Source: SG8-30 sp964406445 (GTDB taxonomy: Bacteria > Pseudomonadota > Gammaproteobacteria > Steroidobacterales > Steroidobacteraceae). From it: a stretch of 64,000 nucleotides of DNA. Within the stretch, counting starts at the first letter, position 1; every line of letters begins with the position of its first letter. The notes below the pieces were generated by a model. It saw only the letters and a program-made list of their open reading frames with translations, searched no databases and was not told where the DNA came from. Positions 48,016-56,415 of the stretch are shown here, piece by piece. The stretch lies in NCBI GenBank assembly GCA_964406445.1, contig CAYORU010000007.1:62001-126000 (forward strand). Direction: 5' to 3'. Made by a program: the position numbers and the translations under genes.

Positions 48016-50301
48016 TCAGCCGCCGGTCCTGCCGGGCGCGGTCGCAGGCAGCGCCGCGCCGCGCGAGCGGGGCCGGAAGTACAGCCGCAGGACGAAGAGC
48101 GCCACGATCAGCGCGCCGGCGGAGAACACGATGTCGCCGGGCACGCGCATCCAGACCAGGGTCTGGATCACGTCGGAGTACAGGAACTCCGGCGAGCGCG
48201 CGAACCAGAAGCCGTTCTCCACCGCGGCCTTCACCTGCAGGATGCCGACCGGGGCGAGCGAGAGGAGCGCCATCGCCGCGAGCCCGCCGTTCAGCGTCCA
48301 GAACGCGCCGGCCAGCAGCTTCTCGTCCCACACCGCGCGCACCGGCACGAGCCGCAGGCAGAACAGCATCAGCCCGATGCCGAGCATGCCGTAGACGCCG
48401 AACAGCGCCGTGTGGCCGTGCAGCGGCGTCGTGTTGAGGCCCTGCATGTAGTAGAGCGCGAGCGGCGGATTGATCAGGAAGCCGAACAGGCCCGCGCCGA
48501 CCAGGTTCCAGAACGCCACCGCGACGAAGAACAGGATCGGCCAGCGGTAGGTGGCGACCCAGGGCCGGGTCTTGAGGTGCGAGTAGTTGCCGAAGGCCTC
48601 GAAGCCGATCAGCGCGAGCGGCACCACCTCGAGCGCGGAGAACACCGAGCCGAAGGCCAGCACCGCGGTCGGCGTGCCGGTCCAGTAGAGGTGGTGCAGG
48701 GTGCCGAGCACGCCGCCGGACAGGAAGATCACCGTGGCGAACAGCACGCCGTTGACGGCGGTCGTGTTGCGCACCAGGCCGAGGCGCACGAACAGGAAGG
48801 CGATGACCGCGGTCGCGAACACCTCGAAGAAGCCCTCGACCCACAGGTGCACGACCCACCAGCGCCAGTACTCGACCATGGCGAGGTGCGTGGCGTGGCC
48901 CCACATCAGGCCGGCGCCGTAGAAGAGCCCGATCGCGACCACCGACAGGAACAGGATGCCGGTGATGGTCTTGTGCTCGCCGCCGGCGCGCATCGCCGGC
49001 CACAGCGCGCGGCCCACGAGCCCCAGCCAGATCATCAGGCCGACGAACAGGAAGGCCTGCCAGAAGCGGCCGAGGTCGACGTACTCCCAGCCCTGGTGGC
49101 CGAACCAGAAGTTCGCCTCGAGGCTCATGCTCTGCTGCATCACCGACAGCCACTGGCCGGTGAACGCGCCGACCACGATCACGAGCAGCGCGACGAACAG
49201 GAAGTCGACGCCCGCCCGCTGCAGCGGCGGCTCGCGCCCGGCGATCGCCGGCGCGATGAAGAGCCCCGTGCCGAGCCAGGCGGTGGCGATCCACAGCACC
49301 GAGAGCTGCGTGTGCCAGGTCCGGGCGAGCGTATAGGGCAGGTAGTCGGCGAGCGGGAAGTCGTAGAAGGACTGGCCCTCGACCGCGTAGTGCGCGGTGA
49401 TGCCGCCGAGCGCGACCTGCACCAGGAACAGCGCGATCGCCAGCACGAAGAACTTGATGCTCGCGCGCATGGACGGCGTGATGGTGAGACCCGCGAGCGG
49501 GTCCTGCGCCGGCACCTCGGCCGGCGGCTCGCGGCCGGCGGTCGCGGCGTGGTGCCAGGCCAGCGCGCCGATGCCGCCGAGCAGCAGGAAGATGCTGACG
49601 AAGGTCCACAGGTAGGTGGGCGAGGTCGGAGTGTTGCCCACGAGCGGCTCGTGCGGCCAGTTGCTGGTGTAGCTGACGTCGTCGCCGGGGCGGTTCGTGA
49701 CCGCCGCCCAGGCCGACCAGAACACGAACGCCGCGAGCGCCTCGCGCCGGGCCGGGTCCGGCACGGCGTCGTTCTTCATCGCGTACTGCTCGCGCAGCCG
49801 CGCCGTCTCCGGCGCGTTCGAGAACAGCGACAGGTAGTGCTCGCGCACCTCGCCGATGGCGGCGGCGCGCTCGGGCGAGACCCTGAGGACGCCGCTGTCC
49901 GCGTCGTAGGTGTTCTGCCGCAGCCCGACCTCGAGCTCGGCCTGCAGCGCGGCCTGGTCGGCCTCCCCGAGGTCGGCGTAGCGCGAGCCGTAGCGCGCCA
50001 GCGCGCGGGCGTCGAGCAGGGCGACGGCCTCGCGGTGCAGCCAGTCGGCGGTCCAGTCGGGGGCGACGTAGCTGCCGTGGCCCCAGATCGAGCCGAGCTG
50101 GTGGCCGCCGATGGATTGCCAGACCTGCTGGCCTTGCATGATGCTGCCGGGGCCGAACACCACCCGGCCGTCGGTGCTGCGCACCTCGGTGGGGATGGGT
50201 GGAGCCTGCTGGTAGATCTCCCGGCCGAGCAGGCCGAGGATGCCGAAGGAGACGAGCATGACCGTGCCTAGCACGGTCCACAGACGCCGGGTCGATGTCA
50301 T
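48016..50301 (-). CDS. norZ: Quinol-dependent nitric oxide reductase
   Basis: 761 residues, the length of the single-subunit quinol enzyme (about 750-770), with roughly 14 membrane spans. The N-terminal periplasmic domain (residues about 35-220) fused to the catalytic core marks the qNor type rather than the cytochrome-c-dependent NorCB. Catalytic-core motifs: TWHTQLSVLWIATAWLG near 340, HLWVEGFFEVFAT near 505 (FeB His and conserved Glu residues), TLHHLYWTG near 555 and LHGHTALFGVYG near 652. It reduces two NO to N2O using quinol electrons at the inner membrane. A TTGAC-N4-ATCAA box lies 76 bases upstream of the start, in the region shared with the divergent regulator gene. Confidence 0.97.
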   Translation of the reverse strand: MTSTRRLWTVLGTVMLVSFGILGLLGREIYQQAPPIPTEVRSTDGRVVFGPGSIMQGQQVWQSIGGHQLGSIWGHGSYVAPDWTADWLHREAVALLDARALARYGSRYADLGEADQAALQAELEVGLRQNTYDADSGVLRVSPERAAAIGEVREHYLSLFSNAPETARLREQYAMKNDAVPDPARREALAAFVFWSAWAAVTNRPGDDVSYTSNWPHEPLVGNTPTSPTYLWTFVSIFLLLGGIGALAWHHAATAGREPPAEVPAQDPLAGLTITPSMRASIKFFVLAIALFLVQVALGGITAHYAVEGQSFYDFPLADYLPYTLARTWHTQLSVLWIATAWLGTGLFIAPAIAGREPPLQRAGVDFLFVALLVIVVGAFTGQWLSVMQQSMSLEANFWFGHQGWEYVDLGRFWQAFLFVGLMIWLGLVGRALWPAMRAGGEHKTITGILFLSVVAIGLFYGAGLMWGHATHLAMVEYWRWWVVHLWVEGFFEVFATAVIAFLFVRLGLVRNTTAVNGVLFATVIFLSGGVLGTLHHLYWTGTPTAVLAFGSVFSALEVVPLALIGFEAFGNYSHLKTRPWVATYRWPILFFVAVAFWNLVGAGLFGFLINPPLALYYMQGLNTTPLHGHTALFGVYGMLGIGLMLFCLRLVPVRAVWDEKLLAGAFWTLNGGLAAMALLSLAPVGILQVKAAVENGFWFARSPEFLYSDVIQTLVWMRVPGDIVFSAGALIVALFVLRLYFRPRSRGAALPATAPGRTGG

Positions 50302-50376
50302 GGCGGGTCCTTCTTGACGTCGTCGCGGGCTGACGCCCGGATGGGGCCAGTGTCGGCAGGAGCCGGGACGGGTGCC

Positions 50377-50390
50377 TTGACCGGGATCAA
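50377..50390. promoter_or_regulatory. FNR/Dnr box between norZ and dnr
   Basis: TTGACCGGGATCAA matches the FNR/Dnr consensus TTGAT-N4-ATCAA with one change. It lies 76 bases before norZ and 80 bases before the regulator gene, on opposite strands, so it could activate either or both. The norZ-side minus-10 candidate is weak (GACACT). Confidence 0.85.
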
Positions 50391-50470
50391 GGCGGGTCTA
50401 GGGGTTTTCCGAGGGTCGTGCGGCGGCCGATGCGCTTGTCCGCGCCCAGGGCCGCTCCTATCCTCCGCGC

Positions 50471-51160
50471 ATGCTCATGGAAGCCGCCGTCCTCGAGGCG
50501 CTGCGCGCCCACCCGCTGTTCGTGGCCTTCGACGACGAGGCCTTCGAGCGGCTGACGGCCGCCGCGCAACTCGTCGAGCTCGACGCCGGCCAGCTGCTGT
50601 TCCAGCGCGGCGACCCGGCGCGGGCGTTCTACATCGTCATGCGCGGCCAGGCGAAGCTCTACATGCAGTCGCGTGCCGGCGACGAGAAGATCCTCGCGCT
50701 GCTGCAGCCGGGCCAGAGCTTCGCTGAGGCGATCATGTTCATGCAGGGCCCGGTCTACCCGGTCAGCGCCGCCGCGACCGAGCCGACCGCGCTCGTCTCG
50801 ATGCCGGTGCGCGAGTACCTGCAGGCGCTGCGCGCCGACGTCAACACCTGCCTGCGGCTCCTCGGCGTGCTGAGCCAGCGGCTGCACGCCCACGTGCAGG
50901 AGATCGAGGAGCTGACGCTCGAGAGCGCGGGGCATCGCCTCGCGCGCCACCTGCTGCGCCGCGCCACACCCGATGCGCAGGGTCGCGCGCGCGTGCACTT
51001 CGACGAGACCCGCCAGATGCTCGCTTCGCAGCTCGCCATGAAGCCGGAGACGCTCTCGCGCCTGACGCGCTCGCTCACCGAGGCCGGCCTCATCGAGCTC
51101 GACGGGCGCGACATCCTCATCCCCGACGTCTCCCGCCTCGAGGCCTGGAGCGAGCGCTAG
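50471..51160 (+). CDS. dnr: Crp/Fnr family regulator, Dnr-type
   Basis: 229 residues (a second in-frame ATG lies two codons in). The cyclic-nucleotide-type effector domain covers about residues 15-130 (GQLLFQRGDPARAFYIVMRG, LLQPGQSFAEAIMF), followed by the dimerisation helix and a C-terminal winged helix with LASQLAMKPETLSRLTRSL (residues about 180-198), whose E-SR recognition motif reads TTGAT-type sites. No N-terminal Cys cluster for a 4Fe-4S cluster is present, which separates it from Fnr and fits the haem/NO-sensing Dnr group. It lies between norZ and nirS, each with a TTGAC box, so it is probably their NO-responsive activator. Confidence 0.92.
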   Translation: MLMEAAVLEALRAHPLFVAFDDEAFERLTAAAQLVELDAGQLLFQRGDPARAFYIVMRGQAKLYMQSRAGDEKILALLQPGQSFAEAIMFMQGPVYPVSAAATEPTALVSMPVREYLQALRADVNTCLRLLGVLSQRLHAHVQEIEELTLESAGHRLARHLLRRATPDAQGRARVHFDETRQMLASQLAMKPETLSRLTRSLTEAGLIELDGRDILIPDVSRLEAWSER

Positions 51161-51183
51161 CGCGGGTCGCGTGCGCGGCGCGC

Positions 51184-51225
51184 TTGACCCAGGTCAATGC
51201 CCGGCGAGCGCTCCCGGGCTAGCTT
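51184..51225 (+). promoter_or_regulatory. FNR/Dnr box and minus-10 for nirS
   Basis: TTGACCCAGGTCAA (51,184-51,197) is a perfect palindrome apart from its central four bases. A TAGCTT hexamer at 51,220-51,225 lies exactly where the minus-10 should be if the box is centred at -41.5, the class II activator position. The nirS start is 48 bases beyond. Confidence 0.85.
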
Positions 51226-51272
51226 CACCTCATGCGGGGCGCCACGCCCCGCCCACGGACGTGGAGCAAGAC

Positions 51273-53417
51273 ATGATCCCGAGGATGCAGTGGCTCGTCG
51301 CCGGCGCGGCAGGCGCCGCGCTCGTCGCCGCGGCGGCCTTCGCCGCCGCCCAGTCCCCGCGCCGGGACGGCCTCGCCGTGCACGCGGCGGAGGCGGCCTC
51401 GGCCGCGGTCTCGGCCGACCAGGTCGCCGCCGGCGAGAAGGTCTACCAGGCGGCTTGCCTCGCCTGCCATCAGGCGGACGGCAAGGGCCTGCCCAACGCA
51501 TTCCCACCGCTTGCGGGTTCCGATTACCTGGCGGCCGACCTCGAGCGCGCGATCGGCGTCGTGCTGCACGGCCTGCAGGGCGCGGTGACGGTCAACGGCG
51601 TGACCTACAACTCGGTCATGCCGCCGATGGCGCAGCTCTCCGACCGCGAGATCGCCGACGCGCTGACCTTCGCCATGAACAGCTGGGGCAACCGGCTCGG
51701 CAGCGTTTCCGCGGCGCAGGTCGCCGCCATCCGCGCGCAGGGCGGCCGTGAGCAGACCGCCGGGTCGCCGACCGAGCACCCGGCCACGACGGTCGCCGAG
51801 ATGAAGTACCAGGGCGCGCCGACCGCGATGGGCGCGGAAGGGGTCGCGATGGTGACTTCGCCCGGCGCGCCGCCGATGACCGAGGAAGGCTTCGCGCGCG
51901 CCGGGCAGATCTACTTCGAGCGCTGCGCGGGCTGCCACGGCGTGCTGAGAAAGGGCGCGACCGGCAAGCCGCTGACGCCGGACATCACGCAGGCGCGCGG
52001 CACCGAGTACCTGAAGGTGTTCATCAACTACGGCTCACCGGCCGGCATGCCGAACTGGGGCAGCTCGGGCGACCTGACGGCCGAGGAAGTCGAGCTGATG
52101 GCGCGCTTCGTCCAGCACACGCCGCCGACGCCGCCGGAGTTCGGGCTCGAGGACATGAAGAAGACCTGGACGGTGCGCGTGGCGCCGGATGAGCGCCCGA
52201 CGCGCAAGCTGAACGACCTCGACATCGGCAACGTGTTCGCGGTGACGCTGCGCGACTCGGGCGAGGTGGCGCTGATCGACGGCGACAGCAAGCGGATCGT
52301 CAACATCGTCAAGACCGGCTACGCCGTGCACATCTCGCGTTCCTCGCACAGCAGCCGCTATGTCTACACCATCGGCCGCGACGGCAAGATCGACCTGATC
52401 GACCTGTGGATGGAGAAGCCGGACGTCGTCGCCGAGGTCAAGATCGGCCTCGAGGCGCGCTCGGTCGAGACCTCGAAGTACAAGGGCTACGAGGACCGCT
52501 ACGCGATCGCCGGCGCCTACTGGCCGCCGCAGTACGTGATCATGGACGGCGAGACGCTCGAGCCGCGCCGGATCATGTCCACCCGCGGCATGACGGTCGA
52601 CACGCAGGAATACCACCCCGAGCCGCGCGTCGCGGCGATCGTCGCCTCGCACGAGCACCCCGAGTGGATCGTCAACGTCAAGGAAACCGGCCAGATCCTG
52701 CTGGTCGACTACGCCGACGTGGACAATCTGAAGGTCACCCAGATCGGCGCCGCGCGCTTCCTGCACGACGGCGGCTGGGACGCCAGCAAGCGCTACTTCC
52801 TGACTGCGGCCAACCAGTCCGACAAGATCGCCGTGGTCGACGCGCGCGAGCAGAAGCTCGCGGCGCTGGTTGACGTCGATCGCATCCCGCACCCGGGCCG
52901 CGGCGCGAACCTCGTTGACCCCGAGCACGGCCCGGTGTGGGTGACGAGCGCGCTCGGCAACGACAAGGTCACCTTCATCGGCACCGACCCCGAAGGGCAT
53001 CCAGCGCAGGCCTGGAAGCCGGTGCGGGTGCTGAAGGGCCAGGGCGGCGGGTCGCTGTTCGTGAAGACCCACCCGACCTCGAGGCACCTGTACGTAGACA
53101 CGCCGCTCAACCCGGACGAGAAGATCAGCCAGAGTGTCGCGGTGTTCGACGTGACGAATCTCGGCGCAGGCTACAAGGTCCTGCCGATTGCCGAGTGGGC
53201 CGACGTCGGCGAAGGCCCCAAGCGGGTCGTGCAGCCGGAGTTCAACAAGGCCGGCGACGAGGTCTGGTTCTCGGTGTGGAACGGGAAGGAGCAGCGCTCG
53301 GCGATCGTGGTGGTCGACGACCGCACGCTCGCGCTCAAGGCCGTGATCAAGGACCCCCGGCTCGTCACGCCGACCGGCAAGTTCAACGTCCACAACACGG
53401 TGAACGACGTCTATTGA
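51273..53417 (+). CDS. nirS: Cytochrome cd1 nitrite reductase with an extra N-terminal cytochrome c domain
   Basis: 714 residues from the ATG at 51,273 (GGAG site 7 bases upstream); classical NirS is about 560-600. After a signal-anchor-like peptide, residues about 45-140 form an additional cytochrome c domain with CLACH (Cys near 62) and MPPMAQLSDREIADALTF as its Met-bearing part. A second cytochrome c domain with CAGCH (near 218) corresponds to NirS's own haem c domain, and the C-terminal eight-blade propeller binds haem d1: GYAVHISRSSHSSRYVYTIG, GAYWPPQYVIMDGETLEPR, FLHDGGWDASKRYF and TPTGKFNVHN. The conserved active-site His residues are present (HDGGWD and HPGRGAN). It reduces nitrite to nitric oxide in the periplasm. 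No nirF, nirJ or other haem d1 genes lie in the window. Confidence 0.96.
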   Translation: MIPRMQWLVAGAAGAALVAAAAFAAAQSPRRDGLAVHAAEAASAAVSADQVAAGEKVYQAACLACHQADGKGLPNAFPPLAGSDYLAADLERAIGVVLHGLQGAVTVNGVTYNSVMPPMAQLSDREIADALTFAMNSWGNRLGSVSAAQVAAIRAQGGREQTAGSPTEHPATTVAEMKYQGAPTAMGAEGVAMVTSPGAPPMTEEGFARAGQIYFERCAGCHGVLRKGATGKPLTPDITQARGTEYLKVFINYGSPAGMPNWGSSGDLTAEEVELMARFVQHTPPTPPEFGLEDMKKTWTVRVAPDERPTRKLNDLDIGNVFAVTLRDSGEVALIDGDSKRIVNIVKTGYAVHISRSSHSSRYVYTIGRDGKIDLIDLWMEKPDVVAEVKIGLEARSVETSKYKGYEDRYAIAGAYWPPQYVIMDGETLEPRRIMSTRGMTVDTQEYHPEPRVAAIVASHEHPEWIVNVKETGQILLVDYADVDNLKVTQIGAARFLHDGGWDASKRYFLTAANQSDKIAVVDAREQKLAALVDVDRIPHPGRGANLVDPEHGPVWVTSALGNDKVTFIGTDPEGHPAQAWKPVRVLKGQGGGSLFVKTHPTSRHLYVDTPLNPDEKISQSVAVFDVTNLGAGYKVLPIAEWADVGEGPKRVVQPEFNKAGDEVWFSVWNGKEQRSAIVVVDDRTLALKAVIKDPRLVTPTGKFNVHNTVNDVY

Positions 53418-53433
53418 GGGCGGAAGCCACCGG

Positions 53434-53592
53434 GAAACTCCAGGGGACATTCCCTTGGAGTTTTCCGCGATCTCGGCCGCTGACCGGTCACCCTGCTGAG
53501 AAAACTCCAAGGGAATGTCCTCTGGAGTTTCCTGGAGTTTCTGGAGTTTGTGGCAGCGGACAAACTCCAGGCGAATGTCCCCTGGGGTTTTG
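53434..53592. repeat. Three REP-like palindromes between nirS and slyD
   Basis: Units at 53,434-53,466, 53,500-53,531 and 53,561-53,592 share the core AAACTCCAGGGGACATTCCC or its complement AAACTCCAAGGGAATGTCC. The first two are inverted to each other over about 98 bases, the same layout as the pair at 2,957-3,056; the third is an additional single unit in the orientation of the second. Between units 2 and 3 the sequence TGGAGTTT occurs three times in short spacing. A transcription-terminating or messenger-stabilising effect after nirS is possible. Confidence 0.9.
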
Positions 53593-53646
53593 GGGCCGGC
53601 TTTTTGCTGTAACATTGAGGCTCGTGCTCATCCGCGGGGACCGTTC

Positions 53647-54129
53647 ATGAAGATCGCCGAAGACACCGTCGTGTCCATCCACTACACCCTGAAGAACGGG
53701 GAGGGCACGGTCCTCGACGCCTCGGGCGGCGGCGCGCCGCTCGCCTACCTGCACGGCGCGGGCAACATCATCCCGGGCCTCGAGAGCGCGCTCGAGGGCA
53801 AGCAGACCGGCGACAAGCTCTCGGTCACCGTCGAGCCGGAGAAGGGCTACGGCGAGCGCGACGAGCGGCTCGTGCAGGCGGTGCCGCGCAGCGCCTTCAA
53901 GGACGTCAAGGAGCTGGCGCCGGGCATGCAGTTCCAGGCGCAGGGCCCGCAGGGCACGCGGCTCGTGGTCGTGACCCAGGTCGCCACCGACGTGGTGACG
54001 GTCGACGCGAACCATCCGCTGGCCGGCCAGACGCTGCACTTCGAGGTCGAGGTCGCCGAGGTCCGCGAGGCCACCCGCGAAGAGCTCGAGCACGGCCACG
54101 TGCACGGGCCGGGCGGCCACCACCACTGA
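53647..54129 (+). CDS. slyD: FKBP-type peptidyl-prolyl isomerase, SlyD-type
   Basis: 160 residues with the SlyD layout: a split FKBP domain (IAEDTVVSIHYTLKNGEG, YLHGAGNIIPGLESALEG, EKGYGERDERLVQ) with an inserted IF domain (residues about 70-125), ending in a His-rich tail (EHGHVHGPGGHHH) that binds nickel or other metals. It catalyses proline isomerisation and chaperones folding; SlyD also assists metal-enzyme assembly. It follows nirS after a 229-base gap filled with REP-like units, so it is likely a separate unit. Confidence 0.93.
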   Translation: MKIAEDTVVSIHYTLKNGEGTVLDASGGGAPLAYLHGAGNIIPGLESALEGKQTGDKLSVTVEPEKGYGERDERLVQAVPRSAFKDVKELAPGMQFQAQGPQGTRLVVVTQVATDVVTVDANHPLAGQTLHFEVEVAEVREATREELEHGHVHGPGGHHH

Positions 54130-54142
54130 GGCGTGTCGTTGC

Positions 54143-56335
54143 CTAGAAGCCGAGCGTGAGGCTGAGCGTGACGCTCCGGCCCGGGCGCCGGTACTGCTCG
54201 AGCAGCGGGTCGCCCGCGGCGCGGCCGCGCACGTCCGTCCACTCGAAGTAGCTGCGGTCGGCGAGGTTGAGCACCGCGCCGCGCAGCGTCAGCTGCGGGC
54301 CGATCCGCCAGTAGCCGGCGAGATCCAGCACGGCGAAGCCGCCGGGCTCGGCGAGCGGCACCGGGCCGCCCGGGACGCGGTCCTGGCCCGCGGCGGCCGT
54401 GAGCGACAGGTCCGCCCCGGCCCGGCCCCCCGGCGCGTCGTAGCGAAGCGACAGCACGCCGCGCAGCGGCTCGATCGAGTCGAGCGGCTGGTCGCGCTCG
54501 AGGTCGTCGCCGCGGGCGTAGGCGGCGGCGAGCCGTGCCGACCAGCCGGGCGGCAGGCCCAGCACGCCGGCGAGGCTCGCCTCGAGCGTTGCCTCGGCGC
54601 CGAGGACCTCGGCGCGCGCCACGTTGCGCGACTGGAAGAGGATCCTGCCGGTGGCCGGGTCGGTGCCGATCCGCACCCGCGACTCGATGAAGTCCTCGTA
54701 GCGGCTGTAGAACACGCTGGCGCTGCCGGCCAGGGCCGCGCCCGTGAACCGCAGGCCGAGCTCGAGACTGTCGCTCGTCTCCGGCCGCAGGTCCGGGTTC
54801 GGCAGCGCGCGGATGTTGAACTGCGGGATGTCGAGGCCGATGTTGACGTCCTCGAACGGCGGCGCGCGAAAGCCCTGTGCGTACTGCAGCCAGGCCGTCA
54901 GCCCCTCGCGCGCCTGCCAGGACAGGCCGAGCTTCGGCGAGAGCGAGACCTGCTCCACCGACGCGGGCACCTGGCCCGGGTTGTCCTCGGCGTACAGCGG
55001 ATCGTGGCGCGGCCGCAGCCGGTAGGCATCCAGGCGCAACCCCGGCGTGACGGCAAAGGCGCCGCCGCCGGGGCGGAACTCGTCCTGCAGGTAGAGGCCG
55101 AGCTTCGCGACCTCGCTCTCCGGGAAGTCGCGCACCGGCATGGCCTCGCCGAGCAGCACGCGGCTCTCGGCGCCGGTCAGCAGATTGGTCTGAAGTCCGT
55201 CGCGGCGCTCGGCGATGCGCGAGTGGTTGAGCTCGACGCCGCCGACGAGGCGGTGGCTGCCGCTGCCCGCCTCGAGCGTGTGCGCGAGCGTCAGCTCGCC
55301 GCCCGCCATCCGCTCGACGTACTCGAAGCCGCGCTCGATGCGAAGCGGCGGGGTGCGCGGCGGCGCCGCGCGACGCTCCTCGGCGGTCAGCTGGCGCACC
55401 GTCGTGTCCTGCCACCACAGCCGCCACTCGGCGTGCTCGAGCGGGCCCCAGGCCGCGGCCGGCTGGTCGAGCACGAGGCGCCGCGTCGCGTAGCGGTCGT
55501 CGGCGTCCATGGCCAGCGTGTTGGCGAAGGCGCCCGGCGAGAGCTGCAGGGACTCGACGTCGGTCAGGACCCGCGTGCGGTCCCATGCGAAGGTGAGGCG
55601 CAGCGGCCGCTCGAGGCCGTCGTGCACGGCGCGCAGAAGCGCGAAGTCGGCCCCGGCGTCGCGCGGGTTCGGCCGCGCGGAGGCGGAGGCCAGGTTGACG
55701 GCGCCGGCCTCGCGCCGCCCGAGCGCGAGCAGGGTCGCGAGATCGCCCTGTCGCGCGGCGAGCGTCAGCGCCGCGTGGCGGCCGTCGTCGACGCCCGCAT
55801 GGCCCACGCGCAGGCGCCCGGCGAGCCGGTCGGCGCTGCCGCCGAGCAGCCCGCGCGGATCGAGGGTCGTCGTGGCGATCACGCCGCCGAGCGCGTCGCT
55901 GCCATAGAGCGAGGAGGCCGCGCCATGCAGGATCTCGATCCGCTCGATGAGCTCGGCCTCGGCGAAGCGCCGGCCGGTGTTCGAGACGCTGCCGACCTTG
56001 TAGAACGACGGCGCCGGCACGCCATCCGTCTCGAGCAGCACCCGGTTGCCGCCGAGGCCGCGCAGGCTCGGCCCGCCGTTGCCGAAGCGGTGCGGGTCGG
56101 CGCCGACCGTGACCGCCGGCATGTGCCGCAGCAGGCCGCGCAAGTCGGCGGCATTCGCCGCCTCGATCGCCTCGCGGTCGAGCACGGTGACGGTCGCCGC
56201 CGCGCGCGCGAGCGGCTCGGCGCGCTTGCCGACCACGGTGATGGCCTCGAGCGTCGGCGGAGAGACGGCCTCCGCCGTCGCGGCGGCGGCCGCGGCGGCG
56301 CCGAGCAGGGCGACGATGCAGCGGGCGAGCTTCAT
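54143..56335 (-). CDS. TonB-dependent receptor, haem-receptor-like
   Basis: 730 residues from the ATG at 56,333-56,335 with a signal peptide (KLARCIVALLGAAAAAAAT). TonB box region LEAITVVGKRAEPLARAA, plug with GGPSLRGLGGNRVLLETDGVP and HGAASSLYGSDALGGVIAT (quoted in parts), and a barrel ending PGRSVTLSLTLGF. The plug and barrel order resemble haem/haemoglobin receptors (HmuR/HasR-like), and the presence of a Dnr-type box upstream places it with the denitrification genes, whose enzymes need haem. Substrate assignment to haem is inference; siderophore or vitamin uptake cannot be excluded. Confidence 0.87.
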   Translation of the reverse strand: MKLARCIVALLGAAAAAAATAEAVSPPTLEAITVVGKRAEPLARAAATVTVLDREAIEAANAADLRGLLRHMPAVTVGADPHRFGNGGPSLRGLGGNRVLLETDGVPAPSFYKVGSVSNTGRRFAEAELIERIEILHGAASSLYGSDALGGVIATTTLDPRGLLGGSADRLAGRLRVGHAGVDDGRHAALTLAARQGDLATLLALGRREAGAVNLASASARPNPRDAGADFALLRAVHDGLERPLRLTFAWDRTRVLTDVESLQLSPGAFANTLAMDADDRYATRRLVLDQPAAAWGPLEHAEWRLWWQDTTVRQLTAEERRAAPPRTPPLRIERGFEYVERMAGGELTLAHTLEAGSGSHRLVGGVELNHSRIAERRDGLQTNLLTGAESRVLLGEAMPVRDFPESEVAKLGLYLQDEFRPGGGAFAVTPGLRLDAYRLRPRHDPLYAEDNPGQVPASVEQVSLSPKLGLSWQAREGLTAWLQYAQGFRAPPFEDVNIGLDIPQFNIRALPNPDLRPETSDSLELGLRFTGAALAGSASVFYSRYEDFIESRVRIGTDPATGRILFQSRNVARAEVLGAEATLEASLAGVLGLPPGWSARLAAAYARGDDLERDQPLDSIEPLRGVLSLRYDAPGGRAGADLSLTAAAGQDRVPGGPVPLAEPGGFAVLDLAGYWRIGPQLTLRGAVLNLADRSYFEWTDVRGRAAGDPLLEQYRRPGRSVTLSLTLGF

Positions 56336-56395
56336 GGCCGGAGTCCTCGAGGGGCCGATCCGGCCCCATCGTCGCTCCGGTGCCGGCGATCCGCC

Positions 56396-56409
56396 TTGAC
56401 GCGGATCAA
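56396..56409 (-). promoter_or_regulatory. FNR/Dnr box upstream of the haem-type receptor gene
   Basis: TTGACGCGGATCAA, a match to TTGAT-N4-ATCAA with one change. It lies 60 bases before the receptor start; with the box at -41.5 the minus-10 would read GACGAT. It overlaps the gap just beyond the CoA-transferase stop, so only the receptor is a plausible target. Confidence 0.75.
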
Positions 56410-56415
56410 GCGGCC

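Noticed and set aside
53418..53646. Insertion sequence between nirS and slyD
   Set aside because: No transposase frame or IS-type terminal repeats; the palindromes are REP-like units only.
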